A DNA stretch of 64,000 nucleotides from JBKBKC01 sp046294265 (GTDB taxonomy: Bacteria > Pseudomonadota > Alphaproteobacteria > Rhodobacterales > Rhodobacteraceae), in assembly GCA_046294265.1 (NCBI GenBank), contig JBKBKC010000013.1, positions 62,001 through 126,000 on the forward strand, read 5' to 3'. How positions within the stretch are numbered: position 1 is the stretch's first letter; each line of letters opens with the position of its first letter. Positions 1 to 9,272 of this stretch are shown in pieces. The notes beneath the pieces are model-generated. The model saw only the letters and a list, made by a program, of their open reading frames with translations, was not told where the DNA came from and did not search any database. Made by a program: the position numbers and the translations under genes.

Positions 1-2
1 GT

Positions 3-635
3 GTCAAAATGGCGCTGCGCAGTTCGGGCGATGCCGCGCGGTTCAATCTCAGTGCGTCGCACTCCGTCTGTATCGGCCTGTCGCTTCGCAACGACTTTGC
101 CGGCGTTACCAAGCCTGCCTTCTTTGGCGAACCGGCCAACACCATCGGCAAGGTCGCGCCCACGATGGGTGACATCGTCGCATGGTCGCGCACGGCGAAC
201 ATCGCGAATTATGAGAACGCGCTGTCTGCGGCGCGGGCCACCCAGGCGCCCCACTCCTATTTCAGTCACTGCGACATCGTGGCGGACGTCTCCGCAGGTA
301 AAGTGGCGATGATCGGCGGAAACGTGAAAGACAGCGTGTCGAAAACCACAATAACGCTTGACGCGGACGGATGCATGCCGGTCCGGCCGTTCCGTTACAA
401 CAGTGCAGGAAACATCATCTCTGGTCCGTTCATCGTCGCGCCCAGCATCGGTAAGGACAATCCGTCAGCCGAATGCTGCGCAACCCTGACCGGTGTTGGC
501 AGCGAATGTCGCGGGCTGGCAATCTTTTCGCATGGTGCTCCACGGCACGCAGACAGCGGGCTGGCGGTCAGGACAGGTTTCAGAGATACACTCGGGGTCA
601 TCTGTCTCCGCTCTGACCCGCCGCATTCCTTCTGA
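3..635 (+). CDS. DUF2272 domain protein, 5' end cut by the window
   Basis: The open frame enters from before the window and ends at 635. The visible part reads as the second half of a DUF2272 domain, a family resembling cysteine peptidases or amidases: an SASHSV segment near the start, then MGDIVAWSR, an SHCDIV segment and IGGNVKDSVSK. These match the family pattern of a His-containing SASH block, a GDLV-W-R block, an H-DIV block and a GGNV-DSV-K block. The last 90 or so residues (from about PVRPFRYN) do not look like the domain and may be a divergent tail or read-through after a small indel. No partner gene is visible upstream. It sits next to the decayed arsA, so it may itself be a remnant. 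The family match comes from motif recognition, not from a search. Confidence 0.55.
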   Translation, partial: VKMALRSSGDAARFNLSASHSVCIGLSLRNDFAGVTKPAFFGEPANTIGKVAPTMGDIVAWSRTANIANYENALSAARATQAPHSYFSHCDIVADVSAGKVAMIGGNVKDSVSKTTITLDADGCMPVRPFRYNSAGNIISGPFIVAPSIGKDNPSAECCATLTGVGSECRGLAIFSHGAPRHADSGLAVRTGFRDTLGVICLRSDPPHSF

Positions 636-844
636 TGGACTTCCAATTCCTGCGGAATAGACCTGAAACTGCAACACCGGCAAGACCTTGCGGATGGTGC
701 CAGCGTGGGGCACCTGCCCTGCAGATTGCCGATGATGCTACAAATTCAGCGCGCTTCGGCGGGAAAGGCCGCGCTTGATCCAGCGTAAAGCGCACATTGC
801 GGTGCGGCGCTGCGCGCAAGACGGAATTAGCACGACGAGCCCCG

Positions 845-2126
845 GTGGCCCAAGAAGAAGCCCTGTTCAACGATTCGCAAAAATTCGTTTTTCTCAGCGG
901 TAAGGGCGGCGTGGGCAAGACTTCGCTGGCTTGCGCTATGGCTGTCTGTCTGGCTGATGCGGGGCGCCGCGTTTTGTTGGTTTCGACCGACCCCGCGTCG
1001 AATGTGGGCCAGGTGTTCGGGGTGGAGATCGGGAACCGTATCACCGCCATAGCCGCCGTCCCCGGGGTGACGACACTGGAGATTGACCCCGGGGGGGGCC
1101 GCCGCCGCGTATCGCGAGCGGATCGTGACGCCGATGCGCGGGGTGCGGCCCGAAACGGTGCTCAAGGGGATCGAGGGGCAAGGTCGGGTGCCCGCACCAC
1201 CGAAATCGCGGCCTTTGACGAATTCACCGCCCTGTTGACCGGCACGGCGGTGACAGGGGCGCATGATCTTATCATCTTTGACACGGCGCCCAGCGGCCAC
1301 ACGATCCGCATGCGGGAACTGCCCGGCGCCCGGAGCGGACTTCCGGAAACGTGAGGCGATGCCTCCTGCCTCGGGCCGCTGACGGGGCTGGAGAAGCAGC
1401 GCCCGCGCCATGCAGCGGCGGTGGACGGACTGTCGGACGGCGCGCACATGCGGCTGATCCTCATGGCCCGACCGCGGGCAAACTCGCTGGCCGAGCCCGC
1501 GCGGACCGGACGGGCACGGGCCGAGAGCGGGAACCGGCATCTGGCAGCCAACTGGCTGATGCCGGATGACGCAAGGGGCGATACGGCGGCCGCCACACCG
1601 ACCTTCCGCCCCTGTAGGCCTTGGTTGACGGCATCGAGGCCGCAGGCCGGGGCCTTGTGATGACCATGGAAGCGTGGCATCGGCAAGACAACCATCGCCG
1701 CAGCCGTCGCCGTGGACGAGGCCGCGCACGGGCATGAGATGCTGTTGACCACCACCGACCCGGCCGCGCATCTGGCCGAGACGCCGGCAGGCGATCTGCC
1801 GCGTCTGACCGTCAGCCGCATCGACCCCGGGGTTGCCAGCCAGATGTCCCGCGACGAAGTGCTGGCCAAAAGGGGCGCGGGCCTCGACGCGCAGGGCCGC
1901 GCAAAGCTGGGGGAGGACCTGCAGCGCGCGGGCATCACGCTCCGGGCCTGGGTCGTCAACGCAAGTCTCGCGGCATCTGGAACGGTGCATCTGGTGCTGG
2001 CCGCCCGTGCCGAAACCGAAGAACCCGAGATTGCGGCGGTGCGCGCCCTTGCCATACGCCATGCCTTTGTGTCCATGTGCGCCAAAGCCCCCGTGGGCGC
2101 CGACCGCCTGTGCGCATTTGTCGGTC
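845..2126 (+). pseudogene. arsA: arsA-like arsenite-transport ATPase, heavily disrupted
   Basis: ArsA is a two-halved ATPase that drives an arsenite exporter. Here pieces of both halves are present in order but in changing frames. The first half starts at a GTG (845) and keeps a perfect P-loop (SGKGGVGKTS) and STDPASN. It goes out of frame at a run of G near 1090, returns near 1190 (TTEIAAFDEFTALLTG), keeps IIFDTAPSGHTIR, then meets an in-frame TGA at 1352-1354, after which LGPLTGLEKQR continues in the same frame. The second half has a damaged P-loop (KRGIGKTTIAAAVAV near 1680), then TTTDPAAHLAET, and lacks the block between EEDL and RAGI where the second DTAPTGH would be. At least three frameshifts, one stop and an internal deletion rule out a working product. 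The 209 bases before it (636-844) show no gene. Confidence 0.85.
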
Positions 2127-2195
2127 GCACACCGGCCGCCGGCTGGCGATACCGCCCCGAGACCCCGACGCCTGACGAAAAGGACGACACCGCGC

Positions 2196-3272
2196 ATGTC
2201 TGCATTCGAACGATACCTGTCCGTCTGGGTTGCGCTGGCCATCCTCGGAGGGCTGGCGCTGGGGCAGTTCGCGCCGGGGCTGGTGGGGTATCTCGCCGCG
2301 CTGGAATACGGTGCGGTCAACTTCGTCGTCGCCGTGCTGATCTGGGCGATGGTCTATCCGATGATGGTGTCGGTGGATTTCAGGGCACTGACGCGGGTGC
2401 ACGAACGGCCCAAGGGACTGATCATCACCCTCGTCGTGAACTGGCTGGTCAAGCCCTTCACCATGGCCGCACTAGGCGTGCTGTTCTTCGACTGGCTCTT
2501 TGCACCCTTCATCGAGCCCGGCACCTCGGGCCAATATATCGCAGGGCTGATCCTGCTGGGCGCGGCACCCTGCACGGCTATGGTGTTCGTCTGGTCACAA
2601 CTCACGCGCGGAGACCCGAACTATACGCTGGCGCAGGTGTCGCTGAACGATGCGATCATGGTCTTTGCCTATGCGCCCATCGTTGCCCTGCTGCTGGGGG
2701 TGACCGACATCACGGTGCCCTGGGCCACGCTGATTCTGTCGGTGGGCCTTTACGTCGTGATCCCGCTGGCGGCGGGGATCACCACGCGCCTGATGATGAC
2801 GCGCCGCGAAGCGAGCCCTGCGCAGGGCGAAGCAGCGGTCGCCGCATTTACCGCCCGGATCAAGCCGTTTTCCATCGTGGGCCTGCTGGCCACGGTGGTC
2901 CTTCTGTTCGGGTTCCAGGGCGAGGTGATCCTGTCACAACCCCTGGTGATCGGGCTGATCGCGGTGCCGCTGCTGATCCAGTCCTACGGGATGTTCGCGG
3001 TCGCCTACTGGGCCGCAAAGGCCTGGCGCGTGCCGCACAACGTGGCCGCGCCGTGCGCGTTGATCGGCACGTCGAATTTCTTTGAACTGGCCGTCGCGGT
3101 GGCGATCGGACTCTTTGGCCTGAACTCGATCGCGGCCCTGGTCACCGTGGTCGGCGTGCTGGTCGAGGTGCCGGTGATGCTGTCGCTTGTCTGGTTCGCC
3201 AACCGCACGAGGCACTGGTTCCCGACCGAGGAAACCCCGATCCGGGCCGCCCGCAGAGCACAGGGCGGGTGA
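2196..3272 (+). CDS. acr3: ACR3-family arsenite efflux permease
   Basis: A 358-residue integral membrane protein with about ten hydrophobic segments, the usual length for ACR3. ACR3 exports arsenite (and sometimes antimonite) across the inner membrane using the proton motive force. Family-type segments visible include VWVALAILGGLALGQ at the N-terminus, NFVVAVLIWAMVYPMM, GLILLGAAPCTAMVFVWS (with the conserved Cys of ACR3) and ALIGTSNFFELAVAVAI. The ATG at 2196 was chosen because the protein then begins at the first membrane segment; the longer open frame upstream overlaps the arsA remnant. The frame is intact although the adjacent ATPase is destroyed. ACR3 can work without ArsA, so arsenite resistance may persist. 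No arsR or arsC is visible here. Confidence 0.92.
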   Translation: MSAFERYLSVWVALAILGGLALGQFAPGLVGYLAALEYGAVNFVVAVLIWAMVYPMMVSVDFRALTRVHERPKGLIITLVVNWLVKPFTMAALGVLFFDWLFAPFIEPGTSGQYIAGLILLGAAPCTAMVFVWSQLTRGDPNYTLAQVSLNDAIMVFAYAPIVALLLGVTDITVPWATLILSVGLYVVIPLAAGITTRLMMTRREASPAQGEAAVAAFTARIKPFSIVGLLATVVLLFGFQGEVILSQPLVIGLIAVPLLIQSYGMFAVAYWAAKAWRVPHNVAAPCALIGTSNFFELAVAVAIGLFGLNSIAALVTVVGVLVEVPVMLSLVWFANRTRHWFPTEETPIRAARRAQGG

Positions 3273-3763
3273 ACGGTCCGTATTGCGGCGGTCGGGGATC
3301 GCCTGCCGCGCCGCGCTCGTGTTGCCACTCTGGGATACAGGCTGCCCCCGAATGCGGGGGCAACAGGCCGATACGCTGCACCTTGACCGGTTCCAAGAAA
3401 TTTGGTCGCCGTCCCGGGCGTCGGGGGGGGAAGGGGGAGTTGCTGACGAGCAGTCCGGGTTCAAGGTGCCGTGTCGCGTCGGCGGGCATGGCAGACTGCG
3501 TGGTTGGTCGCTTTGCGGGCCCTGCGCTGGCTCCATGCCGCCCTGCCGCGCCCCGTCGCCGCCGCGGCGAACAAGACCTTCCGGCCCGGGTCCTCACCCC
3601 GATGCGATGGCGCGGTGATACTGGATTGCACCACCTCCAGCCTGGGCCTTTCAGGCCCTAACCTACATCAGTGTGGCGAGTGATGTTGCGACCCATACAA
3701 CCTGAGGCAGGGCAATCGCCCTTGGGAACCCGACCGAAACGTCTGGATAAGGGCATGTGCAGA
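3273..3763. other. Intergenic stretch without a recognisable gene
   Basis: About 490 bases separate the arsenite exporter from the autotransporter. Short open frames exist on both strands but none gives a protein-like sequence I recognise. The only clear structure is a perfect hairpin at 3343-3362. The end of the region carries the likely ribosome site (AAGGG at about 3749-3753) for the following gene. Confidence 0.5.
3343..3362 (+). terminator. Stem-loop downstream of the ACR3 gene
   Basis: TGCCCCC and GGGGGCA form a perfect 7-bp stem around a 6-base loop (GAATGC), 70 bases after the ACR3 stop. There is no T-run, so it is a weak terminator or an RNA-stabilising hairpin. Confidence 0.4.
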
Positions 3764-5689
3764 ATGGCATCATCACCGCGCAGCATCGCAAAGATCGCAC
3801 TCGTGTCTTTCCCCGTTGGCATCGCGCTCGCGGGCGGAGGGTTGGCACAGGACCTGACCAGCTTTGCCGTCATCGCTGGAGAGACGGTGACGAATACCGG
3901 GCCTACGACGATCACCGGCAACATCGCCGTCAGCCCCGGCACCGCCTTCACCGGGTCGGGCAGCGTGACGCAGACCGGTGCGCAGTTTCTGGGCGATGCG
4001 GTGGCAGGACGCATCCAGAACGATCTGGCCACGCTCTATCCGATCCTTGCCGGGCGGCCGACCTCGATCGGGGGCGACCTGACCGGGCAGGATCTGGGCG
4101 GCATGACGCTGCTGCCGGGCGTCTATCACTTCGACAGCTCCGCGGGGATCTCGGAAGGGCTGACGCTGACGCTGGATGCGGGCGGCAACCCGGATGCACT
4201 GTTCATCTTCAACATCGGGACGACCCTGATCGCCGAAAACATGTCGCGCGTGGTGCTGCAGAACGAGGCACAGGGCGGCAACGTGTTCTACCGCGTCGGC
4301 AGTTCGGCCACTCTGCACACCTCGTCCGAGCTGTCGGGCCAGATCGTGGCGCTGGCCAGCGTGACCATGAACACCGCCGCCCGCATCGATTGCGGCTCGG
4401 CATTCGCGCGCACGGGGGCGGTGACGCTGGATACCAACGTGATCCACGTCTGCACGCTGGCCGCCGCCGGATTTGACGTCGTGGCGGATGCGCCGGGGCT
4501 GACCGCGCAAGAGCGGGCCGTTTCGCGCACGCTGTCAGATTATGTCGCACAGGGGGGCGTCCTGCCGATCGGCTTTGCCATCCTTGCCGCCACCCAGACG
4601 CCGCAGGAACTGGCGACGAGCCTTGCGCAGATGTCGGGCGAGGTGGGCACCGGGATCGCGCCGATGGGGCTGCAGTCGATGGATGCGTTTCTGGACGTGG
4701 TGATGGCAAATGGCCGGGTGCCCCGCCTGCCGGCGATGGCCCCGCGCGACGCGGGCATCCTGCCGGGGATGGTGGCCGAAAAGATCCACACGCCTTACGA
4801 TGGCAAATACGGCACGTCCGGTCCGGCACTGGCCTATCCCGCGGCGGTGGTGGAGGCGCGCCGCGACTGGGCGGTCTGGGCCGCGGCCTATGGATCGCGC
4901 GCGGTGACCGATGGGGATGCGGCGCAGGGCTGGCAAGAGCGGACGGTGCAGAACCGGGGCCTTGCCGTGGGGTTGACCCATGCGTTGGGCGAGGCGAGCA
5001 CAGTGGGCCTCGCGCTGTCGTGGAACCGCGCGGATTTCGTGCTGGGCAACGGCGCGGGCAGCGGCTCGGGCGATACGGTCTATGTGGCGCTCCACGGGCG
5101 CAGCGAGACGGCGCGCGGCTATCTGGAGGGGGCGCTGGCCTATGGGCGCGGCGACATCCACACCGCGCGCACGGTGACCATCGGCGGGGTGGACCGGCTG
5201 GTGCGCGATGCCCGGGCCGATACGGTGGCCGCCCATGTCGAGGCGGGGTATCACATGGGGATCGTGACCCCCTTTGCGGGGCTGCGCGCGCAGTCGCACC
5301 GGACAAGGGCGAGTGCCGAGACGGCGGCATCGGGGGTGCCCACCTATGCGCTGGCCTATGACCCGGTAAGGGCCCGATCCCTGCGCAGCGAACTGGGGGT
5401 GGACCTGCGGTGGCCCGCGGGCCGGACCGGCGGGCCGAGCTTTGGCCTGCGCGCGGCCTGGGCGCATGAATTCGCGACAAACGGCCCGCAGCGTCGGTCT
5501 TTTGTATCGGTTCCGGGCGCTTCGTTTCCGGCGTCAGGCGCAACGCGGGACCGGGATTCGCTGGTGCTGGCCGCGAACATGGGTCTGGCGGCGGCGAACG
5601 GCGTCTATGTCGATGCCGGGGTGCGGGCGGAATACGGCCGCAACCTGCGCGACTATGGCGGATCGATCACGGTCGGGTATCGCTGGTAG
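3764..5689 (+). CDS. Autotransporter with a DUF3494 (ice-binding-type) passenger domain
   Basis: A 641-residue outer-membrane protein in three parts. A signal peptide (about residues 1-29, ending GGLAQ) leads into a DUF3494 domain (about 33-232): FAVIAGETVTNTG, TTITGNIAVSPG, LTGQDLGGMTLLPGVYHFDSSAG, LTLDAGGNPDALFIFNIGTTL, NVFYRVGSSATL and GQIVALASVTMNTAA are the characteristic blocks of this beta-solenoid family, known from ice-binding and adhesin proteins. A linker with the typical autotransporter pre-barrel block (LTAQERAVSRTL ... LAQMSGEVG) follows, then a beta-barrel of about 260 residues ending in the aromatic residue expected for barrel assembly (GYRW). The ATG at 3764 was preferred to earlier in-frame starts because it gives a clean signal peptide and lies about 10 bases after AAGGG. 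It is flanked by arsenic and IS remnants, which suggests acquisition. Ice binding itself is inference; adhesion is equally possible. Confidence 0.85.
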   Translation: MASSPRSIAKIALVSFPVGIALAGGGLAQDLTSFAVIAGETVTNTGPTTITGNIAVSPGTAFTGSGSVTQTGAQFLGDAVAGRIQNDLATLYPILAGRPTSIGGDLTGQDLGGMTLLPGVYHFDSSAGISEGLTLTLDAGGNPDALFIFNIGTTLIAENMSRVVLQNEAQGGNVFYRVGSSATLHTSSELSGQIVALASVTMNTAARIDCGSAFARTGAVTLDTNVIHVCTLAAAGFDVVADAPGLTAQERAVSRTLSDYVAQGGVLPIGFAILAATQTPQELATSLAQMSGEVGTGIAPMGLQSMDAFLDVVMANGRVPRLPAMAPRDAGILPGMVAEKIHTPYDGKYGTSGPALAYPAAVVEARRDWAVWAAAYGSRAVTDGDAAQGWQERTVQNRGLAVGLTHALGEASTVGLALSWNRADFVLGNGAGSGSGDTVYVALHGRSETARGYLEGALAYGRGDIHTARTVTIGGVDRLVRDARADTVAAHVEAGYHMGIVTPFAGLRAQSHRTRASAETAASGVPTYALAYDPVRARSLRSELGVDLRWPAGRTGGPSFGLRAAWAHEFATNGPQRRSFVSVPGASFPASGATRDRDSLVLAANMGLAAANGVYVDAGVRAEYGRNLRDYGGSITVGYRW

Positions 5690-5816
5690 GAAAAGCCGTG
5701 CCGGGGCGATGCGCGGGTTGCGGCCTCACCTGCGTCGCGGGGCTCTGATGATGTGACCGCCCCCCGACGGCTCTGTGCCAAGGTGTGTCTGCGAGGATCC
5801 ACACAGGAGGACGGTC

Positions 5817-6480
5817 ATGTTGGAGATTGCCACGGTCGGGCTCGAGCTGGCGAAGAATGTGTTTTCGGGCGCATGTGGCTGAAGCTTCCGGTCGAGCGGT
5901 GCTGCGCAAGAAGTTGCGACGGCATCAGGTGCGTGGCTTTTTCAGCCAGCTGCCGCGCCGCATCGTCGCGATGGAGGCCTGCGGCGGTGCCCAATACCGT
6001 GGCCGCGAGATCGGCACGCCGGGCCATGAGGTGCGGCTCATCCCACCCGCTCACGTCAAGCCTTTCGTCAAGCGGCAGAAGCACGATGGTGAGGAGGACC
6101 GTGGCCGCGGTGCGGCCGCTTAAGCCGACGAACGACGCCGAGGCCAACTGCGAGGCCATCTGCGAGGCCATCTGCGAGGCAGCGCGGAGGCCGACGACGC
6201 GTTTCGTGCCGGTGAAGAGTGAGGAAACCCAAGGGGCCGCGATGGTCTTGCGCATCCGCGAGCTTCCGATCCGGCAGCGAACGCCGCGCGACTGATCGCC
6301 ATCGTCGGGGATCCGGAAAGCGGCTTTCCCTTGGAGGCGGAGATCGGCAAGCTTGATGCCGAGGTCGCCCGTCGCGCCAAGGGGAACGCGCTGCCCCGGC
6401 GGCTCATGACGGTGCCGGGCATCGGGCCGCTCATCGCCACGGCCATCGCGGTTCTGGCCCCGCCGCCCGGGACCAACGGC
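5817..6480 (+). pseudogene. IS110-family transposase remnant
   Basis: The frame opens at ATG 5817 with LEIATVGLELAKNVFS, the DEDD-transposase N-terminus of IS110 elements, but hits a stop after 21 codons. The other blocks follow in other frames: AVLRKKLRRHQV, IVAMEACGGAQY, GHEVRLIPPAHVKPFVKRQKHD, then EAICEAARRPTTRFVPVKSEE, and finally the transposase_20 helix-hairpin block MTVPGIGPLIATAIAVLAPP near 6410-6465. At least three frameshifts break it, and the 3' part is missing where the neighbouring IS630 remnant begins at about 6481. A family copy would be 340-400 codons; about two thirds remains. It cannot make a working transposase. Confidence 0.85.
6139..6180 (+). repeat. 12-bp tandem repeat inside the IS110 remnant
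   Basis: CGAGGCCATCTG occurs as 3.5 direct copies (the first with one change, CGAGGCCAACTG). In frame it would encode a repeated four-residue unit (EAIC). The parent transposase normally has one such unit, so this is a local slippage expansion in dead sequence. Confidence 0.8.
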
Positions 6481-6481
6481 C

Positions 6482-7599
6482 TTAGCTTTTGACCGTTTTT
6501 GCGTCGTCTCTGGTGGTGATGGATTGGACGGTGTCGATGTCGTTTGCGAAGAAGTGCCAGGCGTCGCAGCATCGCGCGACGATGTCGTCGCAGGTCTCGA
6601 AGACGGAGATGGCAAGGCGGTTGGCGCAAAGGTAGGCCCGGACGTTTTCGATCGGGTTGAGTTCCGGGGCGCAGGATGGAAGGCGCAGGGTGGAAGGCGG
6701 AGGGTGGAAGGCGGAGGGTGGAAGGCGGAGGGTGGAAGTGGCAGGAGGGTGATGGTGTGGGGACGCGCAGTGTCTTTGAGCCATGCCACCCGGCCCCGTC
6801 GAGGACGGGAGCGGCGTGCGCATCCTCGGCTACGGTTCGGGAGATCTCGGCGAGATGGGCGTTCATCGCAGCCGTGTCGGCGTGGGGCATGACCAGCGCG
6901 GCGGTGGTGCCGCGCGCAGGGCAGACGGCGCCGAAGATGTCGGCGGAAGTGTCGCGGGTATCCCGGGGGGTGCGCGGGCGGCTGCCGCGCGGCGCCCGGA
7001 TACGGGTCAGCGTGCCCTGCTGGCCAACGCGCGCTTCATCTGGAAACCAGACCTCCAATGGCATGCCGCGGGCGTTCTCCGGCAGGGCCTCGGCGACCGT
7101 CACAGCGAAGTTTTTTGAACGCCGACGGGGCCTTGGCATCGGATCTCGGGTGCTGCGGGCGCACCGAGAGGCGGCGAAAGCCCAAGCTGGCCAGCTGCTT
7201 GCCCACGGTGCGCTCGTGCATCGTCACGCCGAAGTGCGCCTCGATCCTGCGCTTGAGGTCAACGCGCCGCCAGCGCACCACCCCGTGCACGGCAGGGCCG
7301 GGACCCTCACGTAGCATCTGTGCCAGTTCCGCCTTCTGGTCAGGGCTCAGCCGCGGCGCGGGTCCGGCCAAGCGGCGGTCGGGCAGCCCCACCAGCCCGG
7401 CGGCGGTGTAGCGATGGACCCGATCGCGCAACGTCTGCCGGTCCATCCCGCAGGTCTCGGCGGCGGTCTTGCGGTCCGCCCCCTCCAGCACCAACGCAAT
7501 CGCCAGCATGCGCCGCGCCGCCTTCGCATCCGTCGTCTTCGCCGCCGCAGCCCGAAGCTCACGCGCCGAAAGTTCTGTCCGCGTGATCGCAACCGCCAT
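6482..7599 (-). pseudogene. IS630-family transposase, frameshifted
   Basis: Read on the minus strand from ATG 7599, the N-terminus (MAVAITRTELSARELRAAAA) and the HTH region (ETCGMDRQTLRDRVHRYTAAGLVGL, RLSPDQKAELAQMLREG) are typical of IS630 transposases. The frame breaks at an A6 run (plus-strand T6 at 7111-7116) after EAHFGVTMHERTVGKQL and SAFKK. The catalytic half then continues in another frame with LEVWFPDEARVG (first Asp), VLDGAGWHG (second Asp) and, after a 14-bp minisatellite that shifts frame again, APELNPIENVRAYL (final Glu), ending with TAA at 6482-6484. All three catalytic acids of the DDE domain survive but in different frames. The first break could be a frameshift site of a two-ORF element; the repeat-caused second break is damaging. 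Confidence 0.85.
6674..6743 (+). repeat. 14-bp minisatellite within the IS630 transposase
   Basis: Five tandem copies of a 14-bp unit (GGGTGGAAGGCGGA) lie end to end: copies 2-4 (6688-6729) are identical, while the first and last are variants. It lies exactly between the codons for LLPLPP and APELNP of the transposase, where related elements have a single short PPY linker. Because 14 is not a multiple of three, the expansion shifts the reading frame. Confidence 0.9.
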
Positions 7600-7629
7600 C
7601 CAGCCCTCCGTGCTGCGACGACATTGAAT

Positions 7630-8112
7630 CACAGCACAAAGCCGAAGGGTATCCTGCGAGAGCCACAGCCCGAGGCCGCTGGTACAATCGCTGACGTGGC
7701 CAGCTGACATGAAGAACCGGATCGGGCGGCCAATCGCATCGGTGACAGCGTGCAACTTGGTGTCCAGGCCACCTTTCGTTCGGCCGATCAGGCGGCCGCG
7801 CTGGTCCCCGGCCCCCCTTTTCTGCCCCAAGGCTCGAGGTCGTGCGGTACGCCTTGAGATACCCTCGGCGGGTCGCTCGAACCGGTGGCGCTGCCCCGCC
7901 TCGACGTCGATCATGATCGTCTTTTGTTCGGTGCCGTCTGCGGCCAGGCCCATCATCATCCGAGCGAACACCCCCTTGTCGCTCCACCGCTTCCAGCGGT
8001 TGTGCAAGGTCTTGTGCGGGCCGTATTCCTTCGGCGCATCGCACCACCGCAACCCATTGCGATTAAACAAGATTATGCCACCTTGGACCTGTCCCGGCTC
8101 TGTTCCGGTCCG
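7630..8112 (-). pseudogene. IS5-family (IS427-like) transposase fragment
   Basis: On the minus strand, GGIILFNRNGLRWCDAPKEYGPHKTLHNRWKRWSDKG is the classic start of IS5/IS427-group transposases. The following blocks are in shifted frames: ARMMMGLAADG, KTIMIDVEA, YLKAYRTTSSLGAEKG, then RLIGRTKGGLDTKLHAVTDAIGRPIRFFMSAGHVSD. Sequence similarity stops at about 7690, before the second catalytic region, and the frame runs by chance into the start of the IS630 transposase. Start codon, C-terminal half and catalytic C-terminus are all absent. The upstream edge (about 8112) abuts the broken uxuA gene. Confidence 0.8.
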
Positions 8113-8125
8113 GTGATCATGTTAG

Positions 8126-9184
8126 GCGGCCCTCTGTTCGAAGGCCACCATCGCCGCGCGCAACGCCGAGATCCGCGCAGGCGGTTTCGACGGGATGGTG
8201 GTCGAAAGCCTGCCCATCCACGAACGCATCAGGCGGGGCGAGGGCGACCTTGCCCCCCTCTTTGCCAACTACCGCCAGTCGATGGCCAACCTCGCCGCCG
8301 AAGGCATCACCACGATCTGCTACAACGTCATGCCGCTTCTGGACTGCACGCGCGCCGACCTTGCCGCTCCCGTCACGCGCGGCGGCACCTGCTTGCGCTT
8401 TCCCGCGCCAAGGATGGCCGCCTTCGAGATCCATATGCTGGGCCGCGGGGACGCGGAGGCCGACGATCCGCCCGAGGCGCTGCAAGCCGCCGCCATCTGG
8501 GACCAGCAGGCAACCGAGGCCGACCGCGAGCATCTTTTACACTCCATCATGTCGGGTCCGCCGGGCGCCCATGCCCGCCACGACAGCGCGGGCCTGCGCA
8601 CCGCGCTGCGGTCTTGCGAGGGCCTGAGCGCCCACGACCCGCGAGCCAACTGCCAGCGGTTCCTCGATGAGGTGATCCCCGCCGCCGACGCGTTCGGGAT
8701 GCGCATGGCCGTCCATCCCGACGACCCGCCACGCGATATCCCGGGCCTGCCGCGCATCGTTTCGGGTGCCGCGGACCTTAACGGAACAATGTCGGCTCAG
8801 GACTGCCCGGCCAATGGCCTGATCCTCTGCACCGGATCGCTGGGGGCCAACCCCACCAATGATCTGCCCGGCATGGCCCGCACCCATGCCTCCCGCATCC
8901 ACTTCGCCCACCGGCGCAATGTGAGAAAAGACCCCGACGGCAGTTTCGAGGACGCTGCACATCTGGAGGGCGACACCGACATGGTGGCGGTCATCGCGGC
9001 TCTGCTGCAGGGCACCAAGGGCCGCGCCATCCCCTTACGCCCCGACCATGGCCACGAACTTCTGGACGACGCCGCGCGCGGCACGCATCCCGGCTATCCG
9101 CTGGTGGGCCGCCTGCGCGGGCTTGCCGAGATGCGCGGCGTGATCGCCGCCCTGTCGCTTCCGGGCGCATTAAGGCTGGACTGA
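8126..9184 (+). pseudogene. uxuA: Mannonate dehydratase, 5'-truncated
   Basis: UxuA converts D-mannonate to 2-keto-3-deoxygluconate in hexuronate breakdown. From about 8141 the frame matches it: VVESLPIHERIRRGEGD, GITTICYNVMPLLDCTR, RMAVHPDDPPRDIPGLPRIVS, LILCTGSLGANPTNDLPGM, AAHLEGDTDMVAVI and PLRPDHGHELLDDA, ending with GRLRGLAEMRGV. The frame is open only from 8126 (stop TAG at 8123-8125), and roughly the first 60-70 residues of a normal 390-400 residue protein are missing, replaced by IS5-like sequence. An internal ATG at 8195 exists but would leave out part of the barrel. Probably non-functional. No other hexuronate gene is visible, though a TRAP transporter follows. Confidence 0.8.
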
Positions 9185-9272
9185 CCGGGTATATCGGGCA
9201 AAACTCGGCTTGGCAGAAAGGGCAACCCGCCCTTCAACGTCGAACCAAAAAGACGACACCAGGGAGGATACC

